From positions 1 through 18,860 of the forward strand of contig CAYMZB010000047.1 in NCBI GenBank assembly GCA_964394845.1: a stretch of DNA of 18,860 bases, given 5' to 3'. Below, in pieces: positions 1 through 6,361 of this stretch. The stretch is from CAYMZB01 sp964394845. GTDB lineage: Bacteria; Patescibacteriota; Microgenomatia; Daviesbacterales; UBA10151. Numbering within the stretch: position 1 is the stretch's first letter; the number at the start of each line of letters is the position of its first letter. The notes under the pieces were generated by a model. It was not told the origin of the DNA. It searched no databases and was given only the letters and a program-made list of their open reading frames with translations. The position numbers were made by a program, and so were the translations under genes.

Positions 1-2
1 AA

Positions 3-1016
3 GAAGATTTTATTTTAGATGCTTATCAGATATATGAAGCAAAAAAAGCAGGTGCTGATGCCCTACTGCTCATTGCCAGAATTTTATCAGCAGCAGACTT
101 ATTATCCTTAGTTAAGCTGACAAAAGAAATAGCCATTGACCCTATTGTGGAGATAAATAGCAAAGAAGATCTAACCAAAGCACTTACTACAGATGTTGAA
201 ATTATAGCTGCTAATGCCAGAGATTTAGATACTTTTGAAGTCGATGTAGACAGAGCATGCGAACTTCTTAAAAAAGTTCCAGAAAAATTCATCAAATTAG
301 GTTTTTCTGGAATTCACTCAAGGGCCGAAGTTGAGAAATATAAACATGCTGGGGCAAAGGCAGTTTTAGTTGGTACAGAACTTATGAAAACAAATGATAT
401 TAATAGATTAATTAAAGCGTTAAAAATGCCAGTTAAAGTTAAGATTTGTGGGATAAGAAGTATTGAAGCAGCGAAGGCTGCTATTGATGCAGGTGCTGAT
501 TTTTTGGGTTTTAATTTTGTACCAAGCTCTAAAAGATACATTGACCCTATCTTTGCACTAGAAATTATTAATTCGATAAGAGGTCAAATTAAGACTGTAG
601 GTATATTCCAAGATGCTAAGATAGCGGAAGTGCACAAGATCGCATCAGATTTAAAATTAGATTTTGTCCAGCTTCATGGTAATGAAAATAATGAATATAT
701 AAATAAAGTAGGGATACCTGTAATTAAGTCTATTTCAGAAAATGATCAACCAAATAGGATTAAAGCAGATTATTTCTTACTGGATAGATCTAAAAGAGGA
801 AAAGGTAAGGTGGTAGATTTAGAAAAAGCATCTAAGTTGACTGCAAGCCTTCCCATATTTATTGCCGGAGGTTTAACTCTAGATAATGTAGCTAGTGTAG
901 TTAGTCAAATTAGACCCTTTGCTGTTGATGTAGCTGGTGGAATTGAAACAAATGATTATCAAGATCTAGAGAAAATAGAATTATTTATTAGAAATGCCAA
1001 AGGAGAAAGTTTATGA
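3..1016 (+). CDS. trpCF: Bifunctional indole-3-glycerol phosphate synthase / phosphoribosylanthranilate isomerase (TrpC-TrpF fusion), 5' partial
   Basis: The reading frame is open from the left edge, so the N-terminal part of TrpC is outside the window. The first visible residues, EDFILDAYQIYEAKKAGADA, match the central strand of TrpC, and later motifs (IVEINS, NARDL, FSGI) follow in family order up to about position 425. The same frame then continues without a stop into a full TrpF barrel from about 426 (VKICGIRS, FVPSSKRY, FLLD, DVAGGIE), keeping the catalytic Cys of KICGI and Asp of FLLD. TrpC closes anthranilate-derived CdRP to indole-3-glycerol phosphate; TrpF makes CdRP. Fusion of the two is known in Escherichia coli, and here there is almost no linker. 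Odd points: the position aligned to the catalytic Lys of KDF is Glu, and the usual AESGI reads GFSGI. The stop overlaps trpB as ATGA. The ATG at 426 might give a separate TrpF, but the continuous frame argues for fusion. Confidence 0.9.
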   Translation, partial: EDFILDAYQIYEAKKAGADALLLIARILSAADLLSLVKLTKEIAIDPIVEINSKEDLTKALTTDVEIIAANARDLDTFEVDVDRACELLKKVPEKFIKLGFSGIHSRAEVEKYKHAGAKAVLVGTELMKTNDINRLIKALKMPVKVKICGIRSIEAAKAAIDAGADFLGFNFVPSSKRYIDPIFALEIINSIRGQIKTVGIFQDAKIAEVHKIASDLKLDFVQLHGNENNEYINKVGIPVIKSISENDQPNRIKADYFLLDRSKRGKGKVVDLEKASKLTASLPIFIAGGLTLDNVASVVSQIRPFAVDVAGGIETNDYQDLEKIELFIRNAKGESL

Positions 1017-2239
1017 AAAAAGGTCATTTTGGAAAATTCGGTGGAAGATACGTACCTGAGATGTTAATTCCTGCATTGGAGGAATTAGAAAAAACATATT
1101 TGGAAGCAAAGAATGATAAAAAATTTCAGAAGGAATTCAAACATCTTCTTAAAACCTATTGTGGTAGACCAACACCATTAACTTTTGCAGAAAATTTAAC
1201 TAAGAAATTAGGTGGAGCAAAAATCTATCTAAAAAATGAAGGATTAAATCATACAGGAGCACACAAAATTACCCACTGTGTAGGTCAAGCATTGATAGCT
1301 AAAAGAATGGGTAAGACTAGATTAATTGCTGAAACAGGTGCAGGACAACATGGAGTTGCAACAGCAACAGTAGCAGCAAAATTTGGATTCTCCTGCACTG
1401 TTTATATGGGTGAAGTAGATATTCAAAGGCAAAGACCAAATGTTTTTTTGATGGAACAATTAGGAGCAGAAGTAATACCTGTAAGCTTTGGTCAGAAAAC
1501 TTTAAAAGATGCAGTAAATGCAGCTTTAAAAGATTATATTGAGAATGTTAAAACTACTCATTATGTTTTAGGTTCTGTTTTGGGACCGCACCCATTTCCT
1601 ACTATGAACAGGGATTTTCAATCAATAGTAGGAAAGGAAATAAGAAAACAGATTAAAGAAGTAGAAGGAGCATTACCAGATTATATTATTGCTTGCGTTG
1701 GAGGTGGCAGTAATGCAATAGGTGCATTTGCAGATTTTATTAAAGATTCTTCAGTTAATTTGATCGGTGTAGAGGCAGGAGGAAAAGGTAAAAAGATTGG
1801 TGAAAATGCAGTCCGCTTCCCTACTGGAAGTGTTGGTGTTATTGAAGGGTATAAATCATATTTTTTACAAGACAGTGATGGAAACTTGCAAAAAACACAT
1901 AGTATATCAGCGGGTTTGGATTATCCAGGAATAGGACCACAATTAGCAGATTTACAAAATAGTGGAAGAGTAAAGTTTACTTCAGTTATTGACAAAGAAG
2001 CATTGGAAGCATTTAGATTACTTGCTCAAACAGAAGGGATTATCCCAGCGTTAGAATCTGCTCATGGAGTAGCAGAAGCAATTAAATTAGCTCCTAAGTT
2101 AACAAAAGATCAAATTATTATAGTTAATCTTTCAGGACGAGGAGATAAAGATTTATTTATTGTGGCAAGAGAATTTAAGGATAAAAAATTCTATGAATTT
2201 TTAAAAGATTATCTTAAGGAGGGTTATGAATCTAATTAA
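1013..2239 (+). CDS. trpB: Tryptophan synthase beta chain
   Basis: This 408-residue protein condenses indole with serine using PLP and works with TrpA in the alpha2beta2 complex. Family motifs are clear: the PLP lysine K85 in HTGAHK, E107 in AETGAGQHG, the phosphate loop GGGSN at 230-234, D303 in SAGLDYPG, E348 in PALESAH and S374 in NLSGRGDKD. Length is normal for TrpB. One motif is unusual: the KREDL that precedes the PLP lysine in Salmonella TrpB reads KNEGL (74-78), and the residues after the lysine are ITH rather than TNQ or INN. The ATG overlaps the trpCF stop by 4 nt and has an AAAGGAG sequence just upstream, so translation is probably coupled. It overlaps trpA by 14 nt. Confidence 0.97.
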   Translation: MKKGHFGKFGGRYVPEMLIPALEELEKTYLEAKNDKKFQKEFKHLLKTYCGRPTPLTFAENLTKKLGGAKIYLKNEGLNHTGAHKITHCVGQALIAKRMGKTRLIAETGAGQHGVATATVAAKFGFSCTVYMGEVDIQRQRPNVFLMEQLGAEVIPVSFGQKTLKDAVNAALKDYIENVKTTHYVLGSVLGPHPFPTMNRDFQSIVGKEIRKQIKEVEGALPDYIIACVGGGSNAIGAFADFIKDSSVNLIGVEAGGKGKKIGENAVRFPTGSVGVIEGYKSYFLQDSDGNLQKTHSISAGLDYPGIGPQLADLQNSGRVKFTSVIDKEALEAFRLLAQTEGIIPALESAHGVAEAIKLAPKLTKDQIIIVNLSGRGDKDLFIVAREFKDKKFYEFLKDYLKEGYESN

Positions 2240-3023
2240 TAAACAGTTAGCAAAAATTAAACAGGAAAATAGATTAGGATTAATGACTCACTTAGTAGTA
2301 GGTTATCCATCACTTGAGATAACAGAATCCTTAGTTAAGGTGATGGAAGATGCAGGAGTAGATTTTATAGAACTGCAAATTCCCTTTTCTGATCCCCTAG
2401 CAGATGGTCCAACTATCATGAGAGCTTGTGAGAAAGCTCTAGAAAATGGGGTAAAGGTTAAAGATGCTTTTGAACTGGCAAGTAGATTAACAAAGCAAGT
2501 TAAAATCCCTCTACTTTTTATGGCTTATTACAATACTGTATTTAAATACGGGACTAAGATGTTTTGCCAAGATGCCAAGAAAGTTGGAATTTCAGGATTA
2601 ATTATTCCGGATATCCCTATAGAGGAAGAGCACCATGAGCATTTTATAAAATATTGTAAGGAAGCTGAATTAAAAAACATTAGAGTTATCTCACCTGCTT
2701 CCACAGATGAGCGATTAAAGAAAAATGCACAGGTTGCTGATGGATTTGTTTATTGTACTGCCAGGCAAGGAATCACTGGCACTAAAAAAGAACTTGATCC
2801 ACAAATTAGTTCTTTTTTAAAGGATGTTAGAAGATATTTTAATATTCCCATTGCTGTTGGATTTGGAATATCTAATAAAGAAAGAATAGACATGATTAAG
2901 CCCCACACTAATATTGCAATAATAGGTAGTGCAATTATTGATATTATAAGCAAATCAAAAAGAGGTGCTGTGGAAAAAGATGTAAAAGAGTTTTTAAATA
3001 GATTAGAGATCAAAAAGACATGA
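2226..3023 (+). CDS. trpA: Tryptophan synthase alpha chain
   Basis: This 265-residue TIM barrel cleaves indole-3-glycerol phosphate and channels indole to TrpB. Catalytic E49 (FIELQIPFSDP) and D60 (PLADGP) fall at the same positions as in Salmonella TrpA. The phosphate-binding GFGIS and the GITG loop are present, although the loop reads TARQGITG rather than the usual SRAGVTG. The start is well supported by AAGGAGGG at about 2217-2224, placed inside the end of trpB, and the 14-nt overlap suggests coupled translation. It is the last trp gene. There is no terminator between its stop and the next promoter, so read-through would pass through the downstream attenuator. Confidence 0.96.
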   Translation: MNLINKQLAKIKQENRLGLMTHLVVGYPSLEITESLVKVMEDAGVDFIELQIPFSDPLADGPTIMRACEKALENGVKVKDAFELASRLTKQVKIPLLFMAYYNTVFKYGTKMFCQDAKKVGISGLIIPDIPIEEEHHEHFIKYCKEAELKNIRVISPASTDERLKKNAQVADGFVYCTARQGITGTKKELDPQISSFLKDVRRYFNIPIAVGFGISNKERIDMIKPHTNIAIIGSAIIDIISKSKRGAVEKDVKEFLNRLEIKKT

Positions 3024-3026
3024 TAT

Positions 3027-3056
3027 TTGACTTTTTGGTGTATGGGAGCATATAAT
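3027..3056 (+). promoter_or_regulatory. Sigma70-type promoter of the aromatic operon
   Basis: TTGACT at 3027-3032 and a perfect TATAAT at 3051-3056 are separated by 18 nt. It begins 4 nt after the trpA stop. The expected transcription start lies near 3063-3065, only about 3-5 nt before the leader-peptide ATG at 3068, so the transcript would be almost leaderless. A weak gggag at 3044-3048 lies upstream of the expected start and is too far from the ATG to serve as its ribosome site. Confidence 0.8.
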
Positions 3057-3067
3057 ATTTACAGATT

Positions 3068-3130
3068 ATGAATATTAATCAAGTAAATTATTTTTGGTTT
3101 TATTTTGCCACCCGCAGGGAGGTCAGCTAA
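3068..3130 (+). CDS. Aromatic-operon leader peptide (20 aa, Tyr-Phe-Trp-Phe-Tyr-Phe run)
   Basis: The ORF reads MNINQVN, then YFWFYF at codons 8-13 (3089-3106), then ATRREVS and TAA. Six consecutive aromatic codons covering Tyr, Phe and Trp, placed between a consensus promoter and a terminator and ahead of DAHP synthase, are the signature of ribosome-mediated attenuation, as in the known trp and pheA leaders. The last codons (AGG GAG GTC) contain the gggagg that acts as segment 2 of the attenuator. A ribosome at the TAA would therefore mask it. There is no SD, and the ATG sits almost at the expected transcription start. No other role for this peptide is suggested by its sequence. Confidence 0.82.
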   Translation: MNINQVNYFWFYFATRREVS

Positions 3131-3180
3131 CGCTGTAAAAATAAAACTTTACAACGTAAATAGCCTCCCAACTAGGGAGG
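3108..3180 (+). promoter_or_regulatory. Transcription attenuator: competing segments 1:2, 2:3 and 3:4
   Basis: Segment 1 is ccaccc (3108-3113), segment 2 gggagg (3117-3122), segment 3 cctccc (3164-3169) and segment 4 gggagg (3175-3180). Segments 1 and 2 can pair across a 3-nt loop with one mismatch. Segments 2 and 3 are perfectly complementary (antiterminator). Segments 3 and 4 are perfectly complementary and form the terminator. Between 2 and 3 lie small hairpins (CAGC/GCTG at 3124-3135, TGTAAA/TTTACA around 3134-3153) that would bring 2 and 3 together. Stalling at the aromatic codons covers segment 1, frees 2 and lets 2:3 form, giving read-through. Reaching the TAA covers segment 2 and lets 3:4 form, giving termination. 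Pairings were read by eye; no energies were calculated. Confidence 0.78.
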
Positions 3181-3187
3181 TTTTTTT
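3162..3187 (+). terminator. Rho-independent terminator of the attenuator
   Basis: A 6-bp GC-rich stem, CCTCCC (3164-3169) with GGGAGG (3175-3180), closes a 5-nt loop AACTA and is followed by seven T (3181-3187). It could extend by A-U and G-U pairs at its base. It lies before DAHP synthase rather than after a gene, as expected for an attenuator. Its 3' arm, AGGGAGG, also resembles an SD for the ATG at 3188. Confidence 0.85.
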
Positions 3188-3211
3188 ATGGAAAAAACAA
3201 TAAATATATGA
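3188..3211 (+). other. Seven-codon mini-ORF overlapping the DAHP synthase start
   Basis: ATG at 3188 follows AGGGAGG (3174-3180) with a 7-nt gap, the best SD in the region. It encodes MEKTINI and ends at TGA 3209-3211, which overlaps the DAHP synthase ATG (3208-3210) as ATGA. It may load ribosomes that re-initiate on DAHP synthase, because that gene has no SD of its own. Alternatively, a -1 slip on the A6 run at 3192-3197 would place the frame directly into DAHP synthase. Both ideas are inference. Confidence 0.4.
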
Positions 3212-3990
3212 ATAAACATAAGAAAATAGTTAAAAAATCAATTATTATTGCTGGTCCTTGTGCCGCAGAATCCAGAGAGCAAATTATAGCTTCAGCCAAG
3301 GAAGCGAAAAAAAGAAAGGTTGACTTTATGAGGATTAGTTTATGGAAACCTCGAACAAAACCAGGATTTGATGGCTTGGGAAAATTAGGTATACCATTTC
3401 TGGTTGAAGCAGCAAAAATGGGTGTTAATCCAGCAACTGAAATATTGCTTCCTTCTCATGCAAAAGCTGTTATGGATGCTGTATTACCTGTGTTAAAAAA
3501 AGGAAAGCTTCTCCTGTGGATTGGTTCTAGGAATCAAAACCATTTAGTGCAACAACAGATAGCCAAAATTGCGAGCAAAGATGAAAGGGTATTTCTTTTA
3601 GTGAAAAATCAGCCATGGGCTGACGAGAAACACTGGGAAGGAATTATAGAACATGTACTAGCTGGTGGGATAAATGAAGATCGTCTTATCCTTTGTCATA
3701 GAGGATTTACGCCCAATGGTCATAATCCATTAGAGCTTCGTAACGTCCCGGATTACGAAATGGCTATAAGAATAAAATCAAAAGTAAACCTGCCAATGGT
3801 TTTTGACCCTTCGCATACTGGAGGAGCAGTTTTAAATGTATTAAAACTTGCTAATGAGGCATCAAAACATGACTTTGATGGTGTGATGGTTGAGGTACAC
3901 ACAGACCCTACCAACGCATTAACTGATGCTAAACAACAGCTAACATGGAAGCAGTTTGATAGGATGGTTAAAGAATATGAGAAAAATTAA
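3208..3990 (+). CDS. aroF: 3-deoxy-7-phosphoheptulonate (DAHP) synthase, type I-beta
   Basis: This 260-residue TIM-barrel enzyme joins phosphoenolpyruvate and erythrose-4-phosphate, the first step of the shikimate pathway. The family is recognised from IAGPCAAES (14-22), LWKPRTKP (46-52), LWIGSRN, HRGF and DPSHTGG. Metal ligands are visible as C18, H203, E229 and D240. The size and the lack of an extra regulatory domain fit the short I-beta type related to KDO8P synthase. No fused chorismate mutase or ferredoxin-like N-terminal domain is present, so feedback inhibition is not evident and control may rest on the upstream attenuator. KDO8P synthase is the main alternative, but the KPRT motif and the aro context decide for DAHP synthase. 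The ATG at 3208 lacks an SD. The symbol aroF follows common usage; aroG or aroA are used for the same activity elsewhere. Confidence 0.93.
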   Translation: MNKHKKIVKKSIIIAGPCAAESREQIIASAKEAKKRKVDFMRISLWKPRTKPGFDGLGKLGIPFLVEAAKMGVNPATEILLPSHAKAVMDAVLPVLKKGKLLLWIGSRNQNHLVQQQIAKIASKDERVFLLVKNQPWADEKHWEGIIEHVLAGGINEDRLILCHRGFTPNGHNPLELRNVPDYEMAIRIKSKVNLPMVFDPSHTGGAVLNVLKLANEASKHDFDGVMVEVHTDPTNALTDAKQQLTWKQFDRMVKEYEKN

Positions 3991-5062
3991 AATTCATATT
4001 AAAAATGATAGACGTCAAGTTTACCCTATTTTCATTGGGGTAGGATTCCTTAAGAAAATTAATTCTCTGCTTGAAATTACTAAATATTCAAAAGCTGTAG
4101 TTGTAACTGATAGAAATATCCCCTCATCTCTAGTGCAGAATTTGCAGGCAGCTTTATTAATTCCAAACTCCGTTGTGGTTTTGGATAGCGGTGAGCAGAA
4201 TAAGGATTTAGATAATGTTAAAGAAGTATTGCAAGCATTAAATAATTTTGGTTGTGACAGAAAATCGTTAGTAATAAATCTTGGTGGAGGTGTTATAGGA
4301 GATATTGGAGGTTTTGCAGCCTCTATCTTCATGAGAGGGATAGATTTTTTGCAAATTCCTACTACCTTACTTGCTCAAGTTGACGCCAGTATTGGTGGAA
4401 AGGTGGGCATTAATTTTTCAGGAATTAAGAATTTAATTGGTACATTTCAACAACCAATTGCTGTAGTCATTGATATTGACACTCTATCGACTCTTCCTCA
4501 GAGAGAATTCGTGTCAGGTTTTGCCGAGATTATTAAGCATGGTTTGATTGCCGATAAAAAGTATTTTGAATTGGTTACAGCAAAAAAACCACAAGATTTT
4601 TCCCAGCAAGAATTGATAGAGATTATTGAAAAATCATGTCAAATAAAAATAGATATTGTTGCTCAGGATGAAAAAGAAAGTGATCTTCGCAAACTACTTA
4701 ATTTTGGCCACACAATTGGTCATGCATTTGAATCAATAAGTTTGGAAAGTAATAAACCTCTGCTCCATGGTGAAGCAATTAGCATTGGAATGATTGTTGA
4801 AGGACAAATATCTAAACTTTTAGGATTACTATCTGATCAGGAGTACAAAATTGTAGAACAATCTTTAAATAAAGCAGGTCTACCAACTAGCTTAGAGGTA
4901 CCCGCTGATAAGGTGTTAGAAAAAATGAACAAAGTTCTTCTGCGAATAAAGTCTGATAAGAAAAATATAAAAGGAGAAACCAAATTTACTCTCCTTGAAG
5001 GAATAGGAAAAGCTGTTATCAATAAAACGGTGGATGAAGCCACGATTAGAAAGGCTTTATAA
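3977..5062 (+). CDS. aroB: 3-dehydroquinate synthase
   Basis: AroB converts DAHP to 3-dehydroquinate with NAD and a divalent metal. From the ATG at 3977 the protein is 361 residues, a normal length. It has the NAD-binding region around DSGEQNKDL and NLGGGVIGDIGGF, then PTTLLAQVDASIGGK, GFAEIIKHG (metal ligand Glu about 184), LLNFGHTIGHAFE (His about 249) and LLHGEA (His about 264). A longer frame from TTG 3956 exists, but MRKIKIHIKND is the more natural N-terminus. The start overlaps the end of DAHP synthase by 14 nt, so translation is probably coupled. It is the second structural gene of the attenuated operon. Confidence 0.95.
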   Translation: MRKIKIHIKNDRRQVYPIFIGVGFLKKINSLLEITKYSKAVVVTDRNIPSSLVQNLQAALLIPNSVVVLDSGEQNKDLDNVKEVLQALNNFGCDRKSLVINLGGGVIGDIGGFAASIFMRGIDFLQIPTTLLAQVDASIGGKVGINFSGIKNLIGTFQQPIAVVIDIDTLSTLPQREFVSGFAEIIKHGLIADKKYFELVTAKKPQDFSQQELIEIIEKSCQIKIDIVAQDEKESDLRKLLNFGHTIGHAFESISLESNKPLLHGEAISIGMIVEGQISKLLGLLSDQEYKIVEQSLNKAGLPTSLEVPADKVLEKMNKVLLRIKSDKKNIKGETKFTLLEGIGKAVINKTVDEATIRKAL

Positions 5063-5083
5063 GCTAAACTTTCAAACTTGTTT

Positions 5084-6361
5084 ATGAAAATAATTACATT
5101 AAAGCCTTTACTAAAACCTATACAAGCAAGTATTAGTATCCCTGGATCTAAAAGCTACACAAATAGGGCACTTTTAATTGCTGCAGTAAGCAAATCAAAA
5201 GTTAGAATTATAAACCCGCTAATTAGTGATGATACTAAGGCAATGATTAATTGTCTTAGAAAGTTGGGTATTAAAGTTAAAGTTTCGGACAATATGATTG
5301 AAGTTGAAAACAACATCAATTCTATTAAAAACCTTTTATATGACTTAGATGCTAATGAGTCTGGGACCACAGTTAGATTTTTATTGGCTTTATTAGCAGT
5401 AATTCCAGGAGTCAAAATTCTACAAGGAAAGGAAGGACTAAATAAACGTCCCATTGGTGATCTTGCTGAAGCGTTAAGACAACTTGGCGCCAAAATAGAG
5501 TATTTAGACAAAAAGGGTTATCCTCCAGTTAAAGTTTTATCATCAAAACTTAAGCCAGGGACTATTAAAATTAAAGGTTCTACAAGCAGTCAATTTATCT
5601 CATCATTGTTAATGGTTGCTCCTTTGGTGGGTAAATTAACTATTGAGGTTGAAGGCGAGCAAGTGTCTAAGCCTTATATTGATATGACAATAGATATTAT
5701 GAAACAGTTTGGTGTTAACGTTTTGAATGAAAATTATAAAAAATATACTATTGATGCAGGTCAAAGATACAAAGCCAAAGAGTACAAAGTAGAAGGTGAT
5801 TTATCATCAGCCAGCTATTTTTTGGCCATTGCGGCTCTAACAAAATCAACTATCACATTAGAAAATATCAATCCAAATTCCAAGCAGGCAGATATAAGAT
5901 TTGCCAAAATTCTTGAGAATATGGGAAACAAAATAATCCCCGGAAAAAATCAAATCACAATAATTGGAAAAGAAATCAAACCAGTAAATGTTGACATGGC
6001 AGATTGTCCTGATCAAATTCAAACTCTGGCAGTTTTAGCATCTTTCGTAAAAGGAGTGACAAAAATATCTGGCATACAATCTTTAAGGATAAAAGAAACT
6101 GATCGGATTTTTGCATTAACAAAAGAACTTAAGAAAATGGGTATAAAAACATCTTGCATGAAAGATGTTCTGACTATACATGGAGGCAGTCCAAAAGCTG
6201 CTGTGATTGATACATATGGTGACCATAGGATGGCGATGTCTTTTGCTATAGCTGGCTGCAAAATACCTGGTATGGTCATTAAAAATCCGGAAGTTGTTTC
6301 AAAAACCTATCCGCAGTTCTGGGAGGATTTGAAAAAAATTACAAAGGTACAAAAGATATGA
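5084..6361 (+). CDS. aroA: 3-phosphoshikimate 1-carboxyvinyltransferase (EPSP synthase)
   Basis: The enzyme transfers enolpyruvate from PEP to shikimate-3-phosphate. The 425-residue length is typical. Landmarks are IPGSKSYTNR (about 19-28), ANESGTTVRFL (about 90-100), KRPIGDL, KGSTSSQFISSLL, EGDLSSASYF, the catalytic Asp in DCPDQ (about 310), Glu in RIKETDR (about 338) and GDHRMAM. In the glyphosate/PEP loop the common NAGT reads ESGT. The ATG at 5084 is preferred over TTG 5078. No clear SD is seen, and the gap to aroB is 21 nt. Its stop overlaps the next gene as ATGA. Confidence 0.95.
   Translation: MKIITLKPLLKPIQASISIPGSKSYTNRALLIAAVSKSKVRIINPLISDDTKAMINCLRKLGIKVKVSDNMIEVENNINSIKNLLYDLDANESGTTVRFLLALLAVIPGVKILQGKEGLNKRPIGDLAEALRQLGAKIEYLDKKGYPPVKVLSSKLKPGTIKIKGSTSSQFISSLLMVAPLVGKLTIEVEGEQVSKPYIDMTIDIMKQFGVNVLNENYKKYTIDAGQRYKAKEYKVEGDLSSASYFLAIAALTKSTITLENINPNSKQADIRFAKILENMGNKIIPGKNQITIIGKEIKPVNVDMADCPDQIQTLAVLASFVKGVTKISGIQSLRIKETDRIFALTKELKKMGIKTSCMKDVLTIHGGSPKAAVIDTYGDHRMAMSFAIAGCKIPGMVIKNPEVVSKTYPQFWEDLKKITKVQKI

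Noticed and set aside
426..1016. Separate trpF gene starting at ATG 426
   Set aside because: The trpC frame runs into it without any stop and no SD stands before 426; a fusion is simpler.
3068..3187. T-box or metabolite riboswitch in front of DAHP synthase
   Set aside because: No T-box antiterminator consensus (GGUGG...ACCGCG) or long stem I is visible and the leader is too short. The translated aromatic run explains the element better.
3956..3976. TTG start for aroB seven codons upstream
   Set aside because: It gives an atypical N-terminus (IGWLKN) that merely overlaps the DAHP synthase end; ATG 3977 begins the conserved protein.
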